From contig JAFVWD010000342.1 of NCBI GenBank assembly GCA_017501865.1, positions 1-7,420 on the forward strand: a stretch of DNA of 7,420 nt, in the 5' to 3' direction. How positions within the stretch are numbered: position 1 is the first letter of the stretch; each line of letters starts with the position of its first letter. The notes beneath the pieces were generated by a model, which had not been told where the DNA came from, searched no databases, and saw nothing but the letters and a program-made list of their open reading frames with translations. This DNA comes from Clostridia bacterium (GTDB lineage: Bacteria > Bacillota > Clostridia > Oscillospirales > Acutalibacteraceae). Below, piece by piece: positions 1 through 5,450 of this stretch. Position numbers and translations under genes: made by a program.

Positions 1-1061
1 ACAACATAAATATCTTTAGGATCAATGCCCATTTTTTCTGCATAGAATGTTTTTGCTACTGAGCCGAACATACCCTGTGGTGATTTACAGGACGAAAGAT
101 TCGGAATAAATTCCGGATAATAGTGCTCACAGAATTTAATCCAACCAGGTGAGCAAGATGTAATCAACGGAAGATTTTCCTTCTTTTCAAATCTCTCAAG
201 GAACTCTGTTGCCTCTTCCATAATTGTAAGGTCGGCTGTGAAGTTTGTATCAAATACCTTATCAAAACCGAGCATTTTAAGAGCAGCAACCATTTTACCT
301 GTAACTATTGTACCCATTTCCTTGCCGAATTCCTCACCAAGAGCAACTCTGACTGCAGGAGCAGTTTGTACAATAACATGCTTTGACGGGTCATTGATTG
401 CATTAAATACCTTTTCAGTATCATCTCTTTCAGCAAGAGCGCCTGTAGGACAAGCGGTAATACACTGACCGCATGATACACAAGCTACATCGTTAAGATT
501 GTACTCAAATGCTGAACCGATGTGTGTGTCGAAGCCACGGGCATTTGCGCCGATTACTGAAATACCCTGAAGCTTTTCGCAAGCTGCTACACAACGACGG
601 CAGAGAATACATTTCTCATTATCACGATACATATGTGTTGCAGAAGCATCAATATCATAATTTATAAATGCGCCGTCAAATTTATTAGCATCTTCTATAC
701 CGTAATCTGCACAAAGCTTCTGAAGCTCGCAGTTACCGCTTCTTACGCAAGAAAGGCACTCTTTTTTATGTGTAGAAAGAATGAGCTCAAGAGTTGTTTT
801 TCTTGATTCAATTACTTTTGGTGTATTTGTGAAAATTTCCATACCCTCGTTTACAGGGAAAACACATGATGCAACAAGGCTTCTTGCGCCCTTAACTTCA
901 ACAACGCAGATACGGCAAGCGCCGATTGCATTGATGTCTTTAAGATAACAAAGTGTAGGAATTTCAATACCTGCTTTATGAGCAGCTTCGAGAATTGTAA
1001 TTCCGGCAGGAACTTGATAGTCGAAGCCATTAATTTTAATATTCACTAAATTTTCCATCAT
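1..1061 (-). CDS. hydA: [FeFe]-hydrogenase catalytic subunit HydA (HndD-type), C-terminal part cut off by window edge
   Basis: Cytoplasmic catalytic subunit that makes or uses H2 at an H-cluster. The visible 353 residues begin MMENLVNIKI. Domains in order: N-terminal plant-type [2Fe-2S] domain (C38, C49, C52, C66); His-ligated [4Fe-4S] site H98-x3-C102-x2-C105-x5-C111; two ferredoxin-type clusters (C151, C154, C157, C161 and C194, C197, C200, C204); then the start of the H-domain with TSCSPGW (301-307) and SSCKSP (323-328). This is the modular layout of Clostridium pasteurianum CpI and of HndD/HydA; family members run to roughly 575-640 residues, so the later H-cluster motifs lie left of the window. 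The start is one of two tandem ATGs (1061 or 1058), 5 or 8 nt after AAGGAGG. It is last of the five visible leftward genes, 10 nt after hydB. Oddity: TSCSPGW replaces the usual TSCCPGW. NAD(H)-coupled, bifurcating function is inferred from the neighbours. Confidence 0.96.
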   Translation of the reverse strand, partial: MMENLVNIKINGFDYQVPAGITILEAAHKAGIEIPTLCYLKDINAIGACRICVVEVKGARSLVASCVFPVNEGMEIFTNTPKVIESRKTTLELILSTHKKECLSCVRSGNCELQKLCADYGIEDANKFDGAFINYDIDASATHMYRDNEKCILCRRCVAACEKLQGISVIGANARGFDTHIGSAFEYNLNDVACVSCGQCITACPTGALAERDDTEKVFNAINDPSKHVIVQTAPAVRVALGEEFGKEMGTIVTGKMVAALKMLGFDKVFDTNFTADLTIMEEATEFLERFEKKENLPLITSCSPGWIKFCEHYYPEFIPNLSSCKSPQGMFGSVAKTFYAEKMGIDPKDIYV

Positions 1062-1066
1062 CAGTT

Positions 1067-1073
1067 CCTCCTT
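1067..1073 (-). promoter_or_regulatory. Ribosome binding site of hydA, overlapping the hydB stop codon
   Basis: The minus strand reads AAGGAGG here. Its first two bases are part of the hydB TAA stop (1074-1072). The site lies 5 nt from the first ATG and 8 nt from the second, so ribosomes ending hydB sit on the hydA start site. This suggests translational coupling of the two large subunits. Confidence 0.8.
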
Positions 1074-2877
1074 ATTTATTTATAGCCTTTGGCTTACAGT
1101 TACCGATACAAACACCGCATTTTACGCACTTATCTGTATCAATTGTGAATGATGCAAGCTTGTGGCCCGGTGCAATGTAATCTGTTCTTGTAATTGCTTC
1201 AACAGGACAGTTTTTAGCACAGATACCGCAACCGATACATTTATCTTTATCAATTGAGAAGGATACAAGGTCCTTACAAACACCTGCTGGACATTTCTTA
1301 TCAACAACGTGAGCAATATACTCATCTTTAAAGCGCTGATATGTAGAAAGAACAGGGTTAGGAGCTGTCTGACCGAGACCGCAGAGTGAATTTTCTTTGA
1401 TGTAGTTACAAAGCTTTTCCATTCTGTCAAGGTCTTCCATTGTACCTTTACCGCTTGTGATTTTTTCAAGAATTTCAAGAAGTCTTCTTGTACCAACACG
1501 ACAAGGTGTACATTTACCGCAAGATTCATCAACTGTGAATTCAAGGAAGAACTTTGCTATGTCAACCATACAATCATCTTCGTCCATAACAATAAGTCCG
1601 CCTGAACCCATCATAGCACCTTTTGCAACAAGGTTATCATAGTCAATTTTGATATCAAGTAAATCTGCAGGAAGACATCCGCCTGAAGGACCGCCTGTTT
1701 GTGCAGCCTTGAACTTTTTGCCGTTAGGAATACCGCCACCGATATCTTCAACAATTTCACGGAGTGTAGTACCCATAGGAACCTCAACAAGACCTGTGTT
1801 GTTGATTTTACCGCCTAATGCGAATACCTTTGTACCCTTACTTGTTTCGGTACCCATTGAATTAAAGAATTCAGCACCATGAAGGATAATCTGAGGAATA
1901 TTAGCAAAAGTCTCAACATTATTTTCAGTTGTTGGTTTGCCGAAAAGACCTTTTACTGCAGGATACGGAGGACGTGGACGAGGCTCACCACGGTTACCTT
2001 CAATTGAAGTCATAAGAGCAGTTTCCTCACCGCATACGAATGCACCTGCACCAAGGCGGATAAACAAATCGAAATCAAAGCCTGAATTAAATATGTTTTT
2101 ACCTAAAAGACCATATTCACGTGCATCATCAATTGCCTTCTGAAGTCTTTCAACAGCAATCGGATACTCAGCACGAACATAAACATAACCTTCTGTTGCA
2201 CCTGTCGCATAACCGCAGATTGTCATAGCTTCAACAAGACAGTGAGGGTCACCTTCAAGAACAGAACGGTCCATAAATGCACCCGGGTCGCCTTCGTCGG
2301 CATTACAAACAACATATTTCTGGTCAGCCTTATTAGCAGCTGTAAAGCTCCATTTTTTACCTGTAGGGAATCCGCCGCCGCCACGGCCACGAAGACCTGA
2401 GTCTATAACAGTCTGAATAACTTCGTCAGGAGTCATTTCTGTGAGAGCCTTTGCAAGACCTCTGTAACCGTCATAAGCAATATATTCTTCTATATTTTCA
2501 GGGTTGATAACACCACAGTTACGAAGTGCAACTCTGTGTTGTTTTTTATAGAAGTTTGTTTCATTTAAAGGTTTTACTGCTTCTTCTGTTACTGTCTCAC
2601 TGTAAAGAAGTCTTTTTACAATACGACCTTTAAGAAGGTGTTCTTCAACGATTTCCGGAATATCCTCTACCTTAACTTCACTGTAGAAGCAGCCTTCCGG
2701 ATAAACAATCATAATCGGACCTAAAGCACAAAGACCGAAGCAACCTGTTCTTACAACCTGTACTTCTTCTTCGAGGCCCTTTAACTTAATGTTTTCATTA
2801 AGTGCATCTATAAGCTCGCCACTGTGGCTTGATGTACAACCTGTACCACCACAAACGAGAACGTGGGCACGATACAT
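1072..2877 (-). CDS. hydB: NADH-binding FMN/iron-sulfur subunit HydB (NuoF-like, HndC-type)
   Basis: Diaphorase subunit of the cytoplasmic hydrogenase complex: it exchanges electrons between NAD(H), FMN and Fe-S clusters and passes them to or from HydA. The protein has 601 residues. Domains: N-terminal thioredoxin-like [2Fe-2S] domain (C9, C14, C46, C50); NuoF core with the NADH/FMN motif GLRGRGGGGFPTGKKW (161-176) and CNADEGDPGAF (191-201); the NuoF [4Fe-4S] site (C453, C456, C459, C499); and two C-terminal ferredoxin clusters (C547, C550, C553, C557 and C584, C587, C590, C594). Complex I NuoF lacks the outer [2Fe-2S] and ferredoxin domains, so this is the hydrogenase or formate-dehydrogenase type; adjacent hydA decides for hydrogenase. 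The last cluster reads CKPKA instead of the usual CP. The start follows AAGGAGG by 8 nt. Electron bifurcation with ferredoxin is known for T. maritima HydABC and is inferred here. Confidence 0.97.
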   Translation of the reverse strand: MYRAHVLVCGGTGCTSSHSGELIDALNENIKLKGLEEEVQVVRTGCFGLCALGPIMIVYPEGCFYSEVKVEDIPEIVEEHLLKGRIVKRLLYSETVTEEAVKPLNETNFYKKQHRVALRNCGVINPENIEEYIAYDGYRGLAKALTEMTPDEVIQTVIDSGLRGRGGGGFPTGKKWSFTAANKADQKYVVCNADEGDPGAFMDRSVLEGDPHCLVEAMTICGYATGATEGYVYVRAEYPIAVERLQKAIDDAREYGLLGKNIFNSGFDFDLFIRLGAGAFVCGEETALMTSIEGNRGEPRPRPPYPAVKGLFGKPTTENNVETFANIPQIILHGAEFFNSMGTETSKGTKVFALGGKINNTGLVEVPMGTTLREIVEDIGGGIPNGKKFKAAQTGGPSGGCLPADLLDIKIDYDNLVAKGAMMGSGGLIVMDEDDCMVDIAKFFLEFTVDESCGKCTPCRVGTRRLLEILEKITSGKGTMEDLDRMEKLCNYIKENSLCGLGQTAPNPVLSTYQRFKDEYIAHVVDKKCPAGVCKDLVSFSIDKDKCIGCGICAKNCPVEAITRTDYIAPGHKLASFTIDTDKCVKCGVCIGNCKPKAINK

Positions 2878-2905
2878 AATTTATTCCTCCTTGCGAATAT
2901 CTAAA

Positions 2906-3280
2906 TTATTTTGTTACAGCACCAACTGTATATTCAACTACAGGCTTGCCGTTTACGAGATGTTCTGAAACTACCTTAGCAGCTTTTTCTGCTGTCATCT
3001 GAACATAAGTAACCTTTTCCTTGCCGGGTTCAAACACTTCCACAATAGGTTCATACTGGCACATACCAATGCAACCTGTCTGTGTAACAGAAACATGCTG
3101 AACATTTCTTTTTGCAATTTCATCAACAAGTGATTTAAGCACCGGACGTGCACCTGCTGCGATACCGCAAGTAGCCATACCAACAACAACTCTGATTCCG
3201 TCGTTACCGTCTGAATCACGTGCTGCGAGCTGTGCCTGAGCTTTTTCTTTTATAGCGAGTAACTCTTCAAGAGATTTCAT
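2906..3280 (-). CDS. hndB: HndB-like thioredoxin-fold (2Fe-2S) ferredoxin subunit with only three cysteines
   Basis: Small 124-residue protein, probably an electron-carrying subunit of the hydrogenase. It resembles the thioredoxin-like [2Fe-2S] ferredoxin family and HndB of the NADP-reducing hydrogenase. A helical N-terminus (1-20) leads to GMATCGIAAGARPV (C38) and later QTGCIGMC (C70, C74). These are the only cysteines; the usual C-x4-C first pair is CGIAAG, so the second ligand is missing (I recall the same in HndB relatives). I chose the ATG at 3280, beginning MKSLEELLAIKEKAQ, because AAAGGA lies 9 nt upstream. In-frame ATGs at 3289 and 3298 have the AAAGGA abutting or inside the reading frame. 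It lies 28 nt before hydB and 35 nt after the GHKL ATPase, in one leftward operon. Confidence 0.92.
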   Translation of the reverse strand: MKSLEELLAIKEKAQAQLAARDSDGNDGIRVVVGMATCGIAAGARPVLKSLVDEIAKRNVQHVSVTQTGCIGMCQYEPIVEVFEPGKEKVTYVQMTAEKAAKVVSEHLVNGKPVVEYTVGAVTK

Positions 3281-3315
3281 AAAAGTCATTCCTTTCATAT
3301 TAAGGTTATTAAAAC

Positions 3316-3855
3316 TTAACCCAACTCTTTTGTTTGTTCGTTCAAATATTCTTCTATCCAACTCATAACGGAAGGCTCCGACAACGGAACTCCTCCGAGT
3401 ATCTTCTTTATTTCAACAGTTTCAAATATAAATTCTTTATCATCTAAAACACGTTTATATAAAAATTCCTTGTCGCAATTCATTGAAACAATTGTTACAA
3501 TAGTAGAACTCACATCTCCCAAAGGAGTAAAGTCAATACTGTCCGTTTTAAACATTGCTTCAATTTTTGTTCCGACACCCTTTTGGGACTGAATTGTAAA
3601 AGTACCGCCCGTCTGTTCGGCAGACATTTTAAAAAGCGGTATTCCCATGCCTACCTTACGTGTTGTACGTGTGGTATAAAACGGGTCAATTACACTTTTA
3701 ACCTGTTCCTCAGTCATACCCGAGCCGTTGTCATAAATGCCTATTAAAAGAGTGTGATCTTTTGTATTTTCATTTATTACAATTTCGGTAAGTGTCGCTC
3801 CTGCAACTATTGAATTCTGAGCAATATCAAGAATATTAAGTGAAAGTTCACGCAT
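3316..3855 (-). CDS. Stand-alone GHKL (histidine-kinase-like) ATPase in the hydrogenase operon
   Basis: A 179-residue protein containing the ATP-binding half of histidine kinases without a sensor, transmembrane or dimerisation/H-box domain. Visible motifs: N-box around AQNSIVAGA (N14), G1 box YDNGSGM (41-47, D42), DPFYTTR (57-63) and G2 box GMGIP (69-73). Residues from about 110 form an extra tail with no motif I recognise. The start is ATG 3855, one base after the hydC stop; upstream sequence is a poor ribosome binding site, so translation is probably coupled to hydC. A start at 3960 would overlap hydC by about 100 nt with no family support. ATP-binding genes of this type recur in clostridial hydrogenase operons, but I know of no proven role. 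Its place between structural subunit genes suggests it acts on assembly or activity of the complex, or in signalling (inference). Confidence 0.9.
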   Translation of the reverse strand: MRELSLNILDIAQNSIVAGATLTEIVINENTKDHTLLIGIYDNGSGMTEEQVKSVIDPFYTTRTTRKVGMGIPLFKMSAEQTGGTFTIQSQKGVGTKIEAMFKTDSIDFTPLGDVSSTIVTIVSMNCDKEFLYKRVLDDKEFIFETVEIKKILGGVPLSEPSVMSWIEEYLNEQTKELG

Positions 3856-3856
3856 T

Positions 3857-4357
3857 TTAAGCGTCCATATATTTTGCGAGAATTCCCGGAATATCGTCTG
3901 CGGTAACCTTACCGTAAACTTCACCGTTAATTGTGAAAACAGGTGCGAGACCGCAAGCACCTATACAACGGCAAGCTTCAAGTGAAAATTTACCGTCATC
4001 TGTACATTCACCGGCTTCAATGCCGAGAACTTCGCTGATCTTGTCAAGAATTTGCTGAGAGCCTTTAACATAGCAAGCTGTGCCGAGACAAACAGAAATA
4101 TCGTACTCACCCTTCGGTGAAAGAGAAAATTGTGCATAGAAGGTTGCAACACCATATACTTTTTCAAGCGGAACATCCATACCTTCAGCAATCATTACCT
4201 GTACTTCACGCGGAAGATAACCGTAAATGCCTTGTGCTTCTTGCATTACGTGCATAAGCTGACTTTTGTCATCTTTACACTCTGCGATTACTGCGTCAAG
4301 TTTTGCTTTTTGCTCAGGCGTACCTTTGAAAGGTATGCTACTGATTTTTTTAAGCAT
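3857..4357 (-). CDS. hydC: NuoE-like [2Fe-2S] subunit HydC (HndA-type) of NAD-dependent hydrogenase
   Basis: A 166-residue thioredoxin-like [2Fe-2S] subunit that pairs with HydB in electron transfer. The helical N-terminal part contains the family motif QEAQGIYGYLP (39-49) and YGVATFYAQF (68-77). The cluster site is C90-LGTA-C95 plus C131-IGA-C135, the C-x4-C...C-x3-C pattern of NuoE; C129 is an extra nearby cysteine. The length fits NuoE/HndA/HydC (about 160 residues). First gene of the leftward operon; the ATG at 4357 has GGAGGA 6 nt upstream and a predicted leader of about 60 nt. Complex I NuoE is the alternative, but no other complex I genes are present and hydB and hydA follow. Confidence 0.96.
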   Translation of the reverse strand: MLKKISSIPFKGTPEQKAKLDAVIAECKDDKSQLMHVMQEAQGIYGYLPREVQVMIAEGMDVPLEKVYGVATFYAQFSLSPKGEYDISVCLGTACYVKGSQQILDKISEVLGIEAGECTDDGKFSLEACRCIGACGLAPVFTINGEVYGKVTADDIPGILAKYMDA

Positions 4358-4390
4358 TTAAATTCCTCCATTCTAAAAATAGGACTATAT

Positions 4391-4412
4391 TAAACGACAA
4401 TTTAGTCGTATA
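4391..4412. repeat. Inverted repeat ACGAC-N6-GTCGT just downstream of the hydC start site
   Basis: Perfect 5-bp arms ACGAC (4394-4398) and GTCGT (4405-4409) flank AATTTA; the outermost TA/TA pairs also match (4391-4392, 4411-4412) after one mismatch. It lies about 5 to 26 nt after the predicted hydC transcription start, a usual repressor operator position. In RNA it could be a short hairpin near the mRNA 5' end. Nearby CGAC elements suggest a shared binding motif. Confidence 0.5.
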
Positions 4413-4423
4413 CATACCCTTTA

Positions 4424-4452
4424 ATTATAGCAACTTCGACTTAAAAAGTCCA
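4424..4452 (-). promoter_or_regulatory. Promoter of the hydC-hydA operon (extended -10)
   Basis: The minus strand shows TGGACT (-35, 4452-4447, four of six consensus bases), a 17-bp spacer, then a perfect TATAAT (-10, 4429-4424). TG at 4432-4431 makes an extended -10 (TGCTATAAT). Transcription should start near 4417, giving a leader of about 60 nt before hydC. It is the best housekeeping-type promoter in the window. Confidence 0.75.
4438..4450. repeat. Palindrome GACTT-AAA-AAGTC over the hydC -35 region
   Basis: Perfect 5-bp arms with a 3-bp centre, overlapping the -35 hexamer (4447-4452). Together with C4437 it contains CGACT, which recurs as CGACT at 4463-4467 and inverted as AGTCG at 4404-4408. 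The position would let a bound protein block RNA polymerase. Candidate operator; the regulator is unknown. Confidence 0.4.
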
Positions 4453-4512
4453 TAGAAAATCTCGACTTTTTTCGCCAAATTGATATTTTTTTAACATTTT
4501 TCTATTTTGCAT
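4441..4512 (-). CDS. Possible 23-codon ORF upstream of hydC, unproven
   Basis: A minus-strand ATG at 4512 is preceded by AAGGA with a 5-nt gap and opens a 23-residue frame ending in TAA at 4443-4441. The peptide would be basic at its start and aromatic-rich (two Phe plus Trp and another Leu near its end), with no family I recognise. It ends inside the hydC -35 region, so the mapped hydC promoter would not transcribe it; a separate upstream promoter would be needed and I see no convincing one. It may be chance in AT-rich DNA. Confidence 0.15.
   Translation of the reverse strand: MQNRKMLKKYQFGEKSRDFLWTF
4480..4497. promoter_or_regulatory. Possible Rex (NADH/NAD+ redox repressor) binding site
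   Basis: TTGATATTTTTTTAACAT matches the consensus TTGTTAA-N4-TTAACAA at 11 of 14 defined positions, and the core TGTTA-N6-TAACA at 9 of 10. Rex is known to control fermentation and hydrogenase genes in several Clostridia, so the context fits. Against it: the DNA is T-rich, and the site is about 28 bp upstream of the hydC -35, not over either predicted promoter. Confidence 0.35.
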
Positions 4513-4530
4513 AAAAATCCTTCTGAAAAT

Positions 4531-4560
4531 TTTATATCTTTAAACGATATTTATATCTTT
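4531..4560. repeat. Direct repeat of TTTATATCTTT
   Basis: The 11-bp sequence TTTATATCTTT occurs at 4531-4541 and 4550-4560, 19 bp apart start to start, about two helical turns, so both copies face the same side of the DNA. The second copy overlaps an inverted repeat GATAT-TT-ATATC (4546-4557). Possible binding sites, but low complexity lowers the weight. Confidence 0.35.
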
Positions 4561-4587
4561 TGCTCAGAAATTTAGATGTTTTTCCCA

Positions 4588-4609
4588 ATAGATTAATATA
4601 TTAATTTAT
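4588..4609. repeat. 22-bp near-perfect palindrome at the rightward promoter
   Basis: The 14-bp core ATTAATATATTAAT (4592-4605) is a perfect palindrome. Three further pairs outside it match (4588-4590 with 4607-4609) after one mismatched pair (4591/4606). It spans the -35 and spacer of the predicted rightward promoter, where a dimeric repressor could act. The sequence is all A/T in its core, so chance is possible. Confidence 0.45.
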
Positions 4610-4617
4610 GGTAAAAT
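4589..4617 (+). promoter_or_regulatory. Probable promoter of the DRTGG-HydS-PHP operon (extended -10)
   Basis: TAAAAT (4612-4617, five of six -10 bases) is preceded by TGG, giving an extended -10. A weak -35 (TAGATT, 4589-4594) lies 17 bp upstream. Transcription would start near 4624, about 35 nt before the ATG. A second -10-like hexamer, TATTAT at 4623-4628, is an alternative. Confidence 0.45.
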
Positions 4618-4658
4618 TATTGTATTATTAAAATATACTAATGTTTGGAGAGGTCTAT

Positions 4659-5009
4659 ATGAAGATTTCTGAAATTCAATCCATTCTTGATGCAGAGCTT
4701 ATTTGCGGAGAAGAATTATTAGCAAGTGAGGTCTTCACCGCTTGCGGAAGCGATATGATGAGCGACGTGCTCGCTTTTGTAAAAGAACAAGCTGTACTTC
4801 TTTCAGGTCTTGTTAATCCACAGGTTATAAGAACCGCTGAAATGATGGATATGAAATGCATAGTTTTTGTTCGTGGTAAAAAACCTGACCTTGATATGAT
4901 AAACCTTGCTGTCGAAAGGGATATAGTTCTCCTGAGAAGCGAATTGGAAATGTTCACCGCTTGCGGTCTCCTGTATAAAAACGGTCTCAAGGGAGGCAGC
5001 GGCAAATAA
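4659..5009 (+). CDS. DRTGG-domain-like small protein 1
   Basis: A 116-residue soluble protein, first gene of the rightward operon. It resembles the small DRTGG-domain proteins that accompany clostridial [FeFe]-hydrogenase genes; the domain is regarded as a regulatory or ligand-binding module in other proteins (phosphotransacetylase, CBS-domain proteins), with no defined activity here. The fold is suggested by MSDVLAFV (34-41), LLSGLVNPQVIRTAEMM (47-63), KCIVFVRGKKP (66-76) and RDIVLLRS (87-94), a pattern shared with the protein at 6794-7126. No signal peptide or membrane segment. Four cysteines (16, 29, 67, 102), two of them in identical FTACG peptides (26-30 and 99-103). The start is ATG 4659 after GGAGAGG; an in-frame ATG at 4641 lies upstream of that site and is rejected. 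Its stop overlaps the next start (TAATG). Confidence 0.82.
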   Translation: MKISEIQSILDAELICGEELLASEVFTACGSDMMSDVLAFVKEQAVLLSGLVNPQVIRTAEMMDMKCIVFVRGKKPDLDMINLAVERDIVLLRSELEMFTACGLLYKNGLKGGSGK

Positions 5010-5431
5010 TGGATTCAATAAAACTTCATTATGATGTAAGCGGTAATGATTTTACTTGTGCAGGCGAAGCCTCCGGAAAAATCAAAAGAGAATTAAAAGG
5101 TCTTGGCTTTCCTAACGACATTATAAGAAATGTTGCCATTGCCGTTTATGAGGGCGAAATAAATATGGTTATCCACGCAGGCGGAGGAGTTATTGATGTT
5201 GAAATAACACCAGAATGTATTTCTCTTGACCTTATTGATGAGGGGCCGGGTATCCCTGATATTTCTTTGGCTATGAAAGAAGGATTTTCTACTGCCCCCG
5301 AAAATGTACGTCAGTTAGGCTTTGGTGCCGGTATGGGTCTTCCGAACATTAAGAAATACACCGACGAAATGGTTATAGACTCCGAAGTAGGTGTAGGCAC
5401 CACAATTCATTTAAAAGTATTTGTAAAATAA
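5009..5431 (+). CDS. RsbW/anti-sigma-type ATP-binding protein (HATPase)
   Basis: A 140-residue cytoplasmic GHKL ATPase of the serine-kinase/anti-sigma (RsbW, RsbT, SpoIIAB) type. Motifs: N-box E48-x3-N52-x3-H56, G1 box DEGPGIPD (77-84) and G2 box GFGAGMGLPNIKK (104-116). The whole protein is the ATPase domain. Relatives phosphorylate a partner protein on serine or bind sigma factors; no STAS-domain partner or sigma factor is in the window, so the target is unknown. ATG at 5009 overlaps the preceding stop (TAATG); GGGAGG at 4991-4996 lies 12 nt upstream, rather far, so coupling probably helps. The hydS-like gene follows after 19 nt. It differs in type from the GHKL ATPase of the leftward operon, so the locus has two distinct ATPases. 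Confidence 0.92.
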   Translation: MDSIKLHYDVSGNDFTCAGEASGKIKRELKGLGFPNDIIRNVAIAVYEGEINMVIHAGGGVIDVEITPECISLDLIDEGPGIPDISLAMKEGFSTAPENVRQLGFGAGMGLPNIKKYTDEMVIDSEVGVGTTIHLKVFVK

Positions 5432-5450
5432 ATTTCCGGGAAGGTTAGTT

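Larger units (their letters stand above)
4358..4658. other. Divergent intergenic regulatory region between the hydrogenase and HydS operons
   Basis: This 301-bp, strongly AT-rich stretch separates two divergent operons and is the only sizeable non-coding DNA in the window. It carries a promoter for each direction, several inverted and direct repeats, a possible Rex site and a possible short ORF (listed separately). I see no tRNA, riboswitch or factor-independent terminator in it. Sharing the region would let one regulator control enzyme and companion genes together. Confidence 0.85.

Noticed and set aside
238..468. Open frame on the + strand opposite hydA
   Set aside because: It is antisense to a clearly conserved hydrogenase domain, has no ribosome binding site and no recognisable family.
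1122..2143. Open frames opposite and out of frame with hydB, for example 1122-1544 minus and 1937-2143 plus
   Set aside because: All lie inside the NuoF-like gene with its intact cluster motifs; their products have no coherent domains.
3281..3361. Longer starts for the HndB-like gene at 3289, 3298 or further upstream
   Set aside because: AAAGGA sits 9 nt before ATG 3280; the upstream starts would place this site inside or against the coding sequence.
3856..3960. Longer start for the leftward GHKL ATPase at 3960
   Set aside because: It would overlap hydC by about 100 nt and lacks a ribosome binding site; MRELSLNILDIAQNS at 3855 is the expected start.
4130..4393. Open frame on the + strand across the hydC start
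   Set aside because: It runs antisense to the conserved NuoE motifs and has no ribosome binding site.
4634..4639. TATACT as the -10 of the rightward promoter
   Set aside because: Transcription would start inside the GGAGAGG ribosome binding site, leaving no usable leader.
4358..4658. Riboswitch, tRNA, CRISPR or factor-independent terminator in the intergenic region
   Set aside because: I see only short arms and AT-rich repeats; there is no GC-rich stem followed by a T run and no array of spaced repeats.
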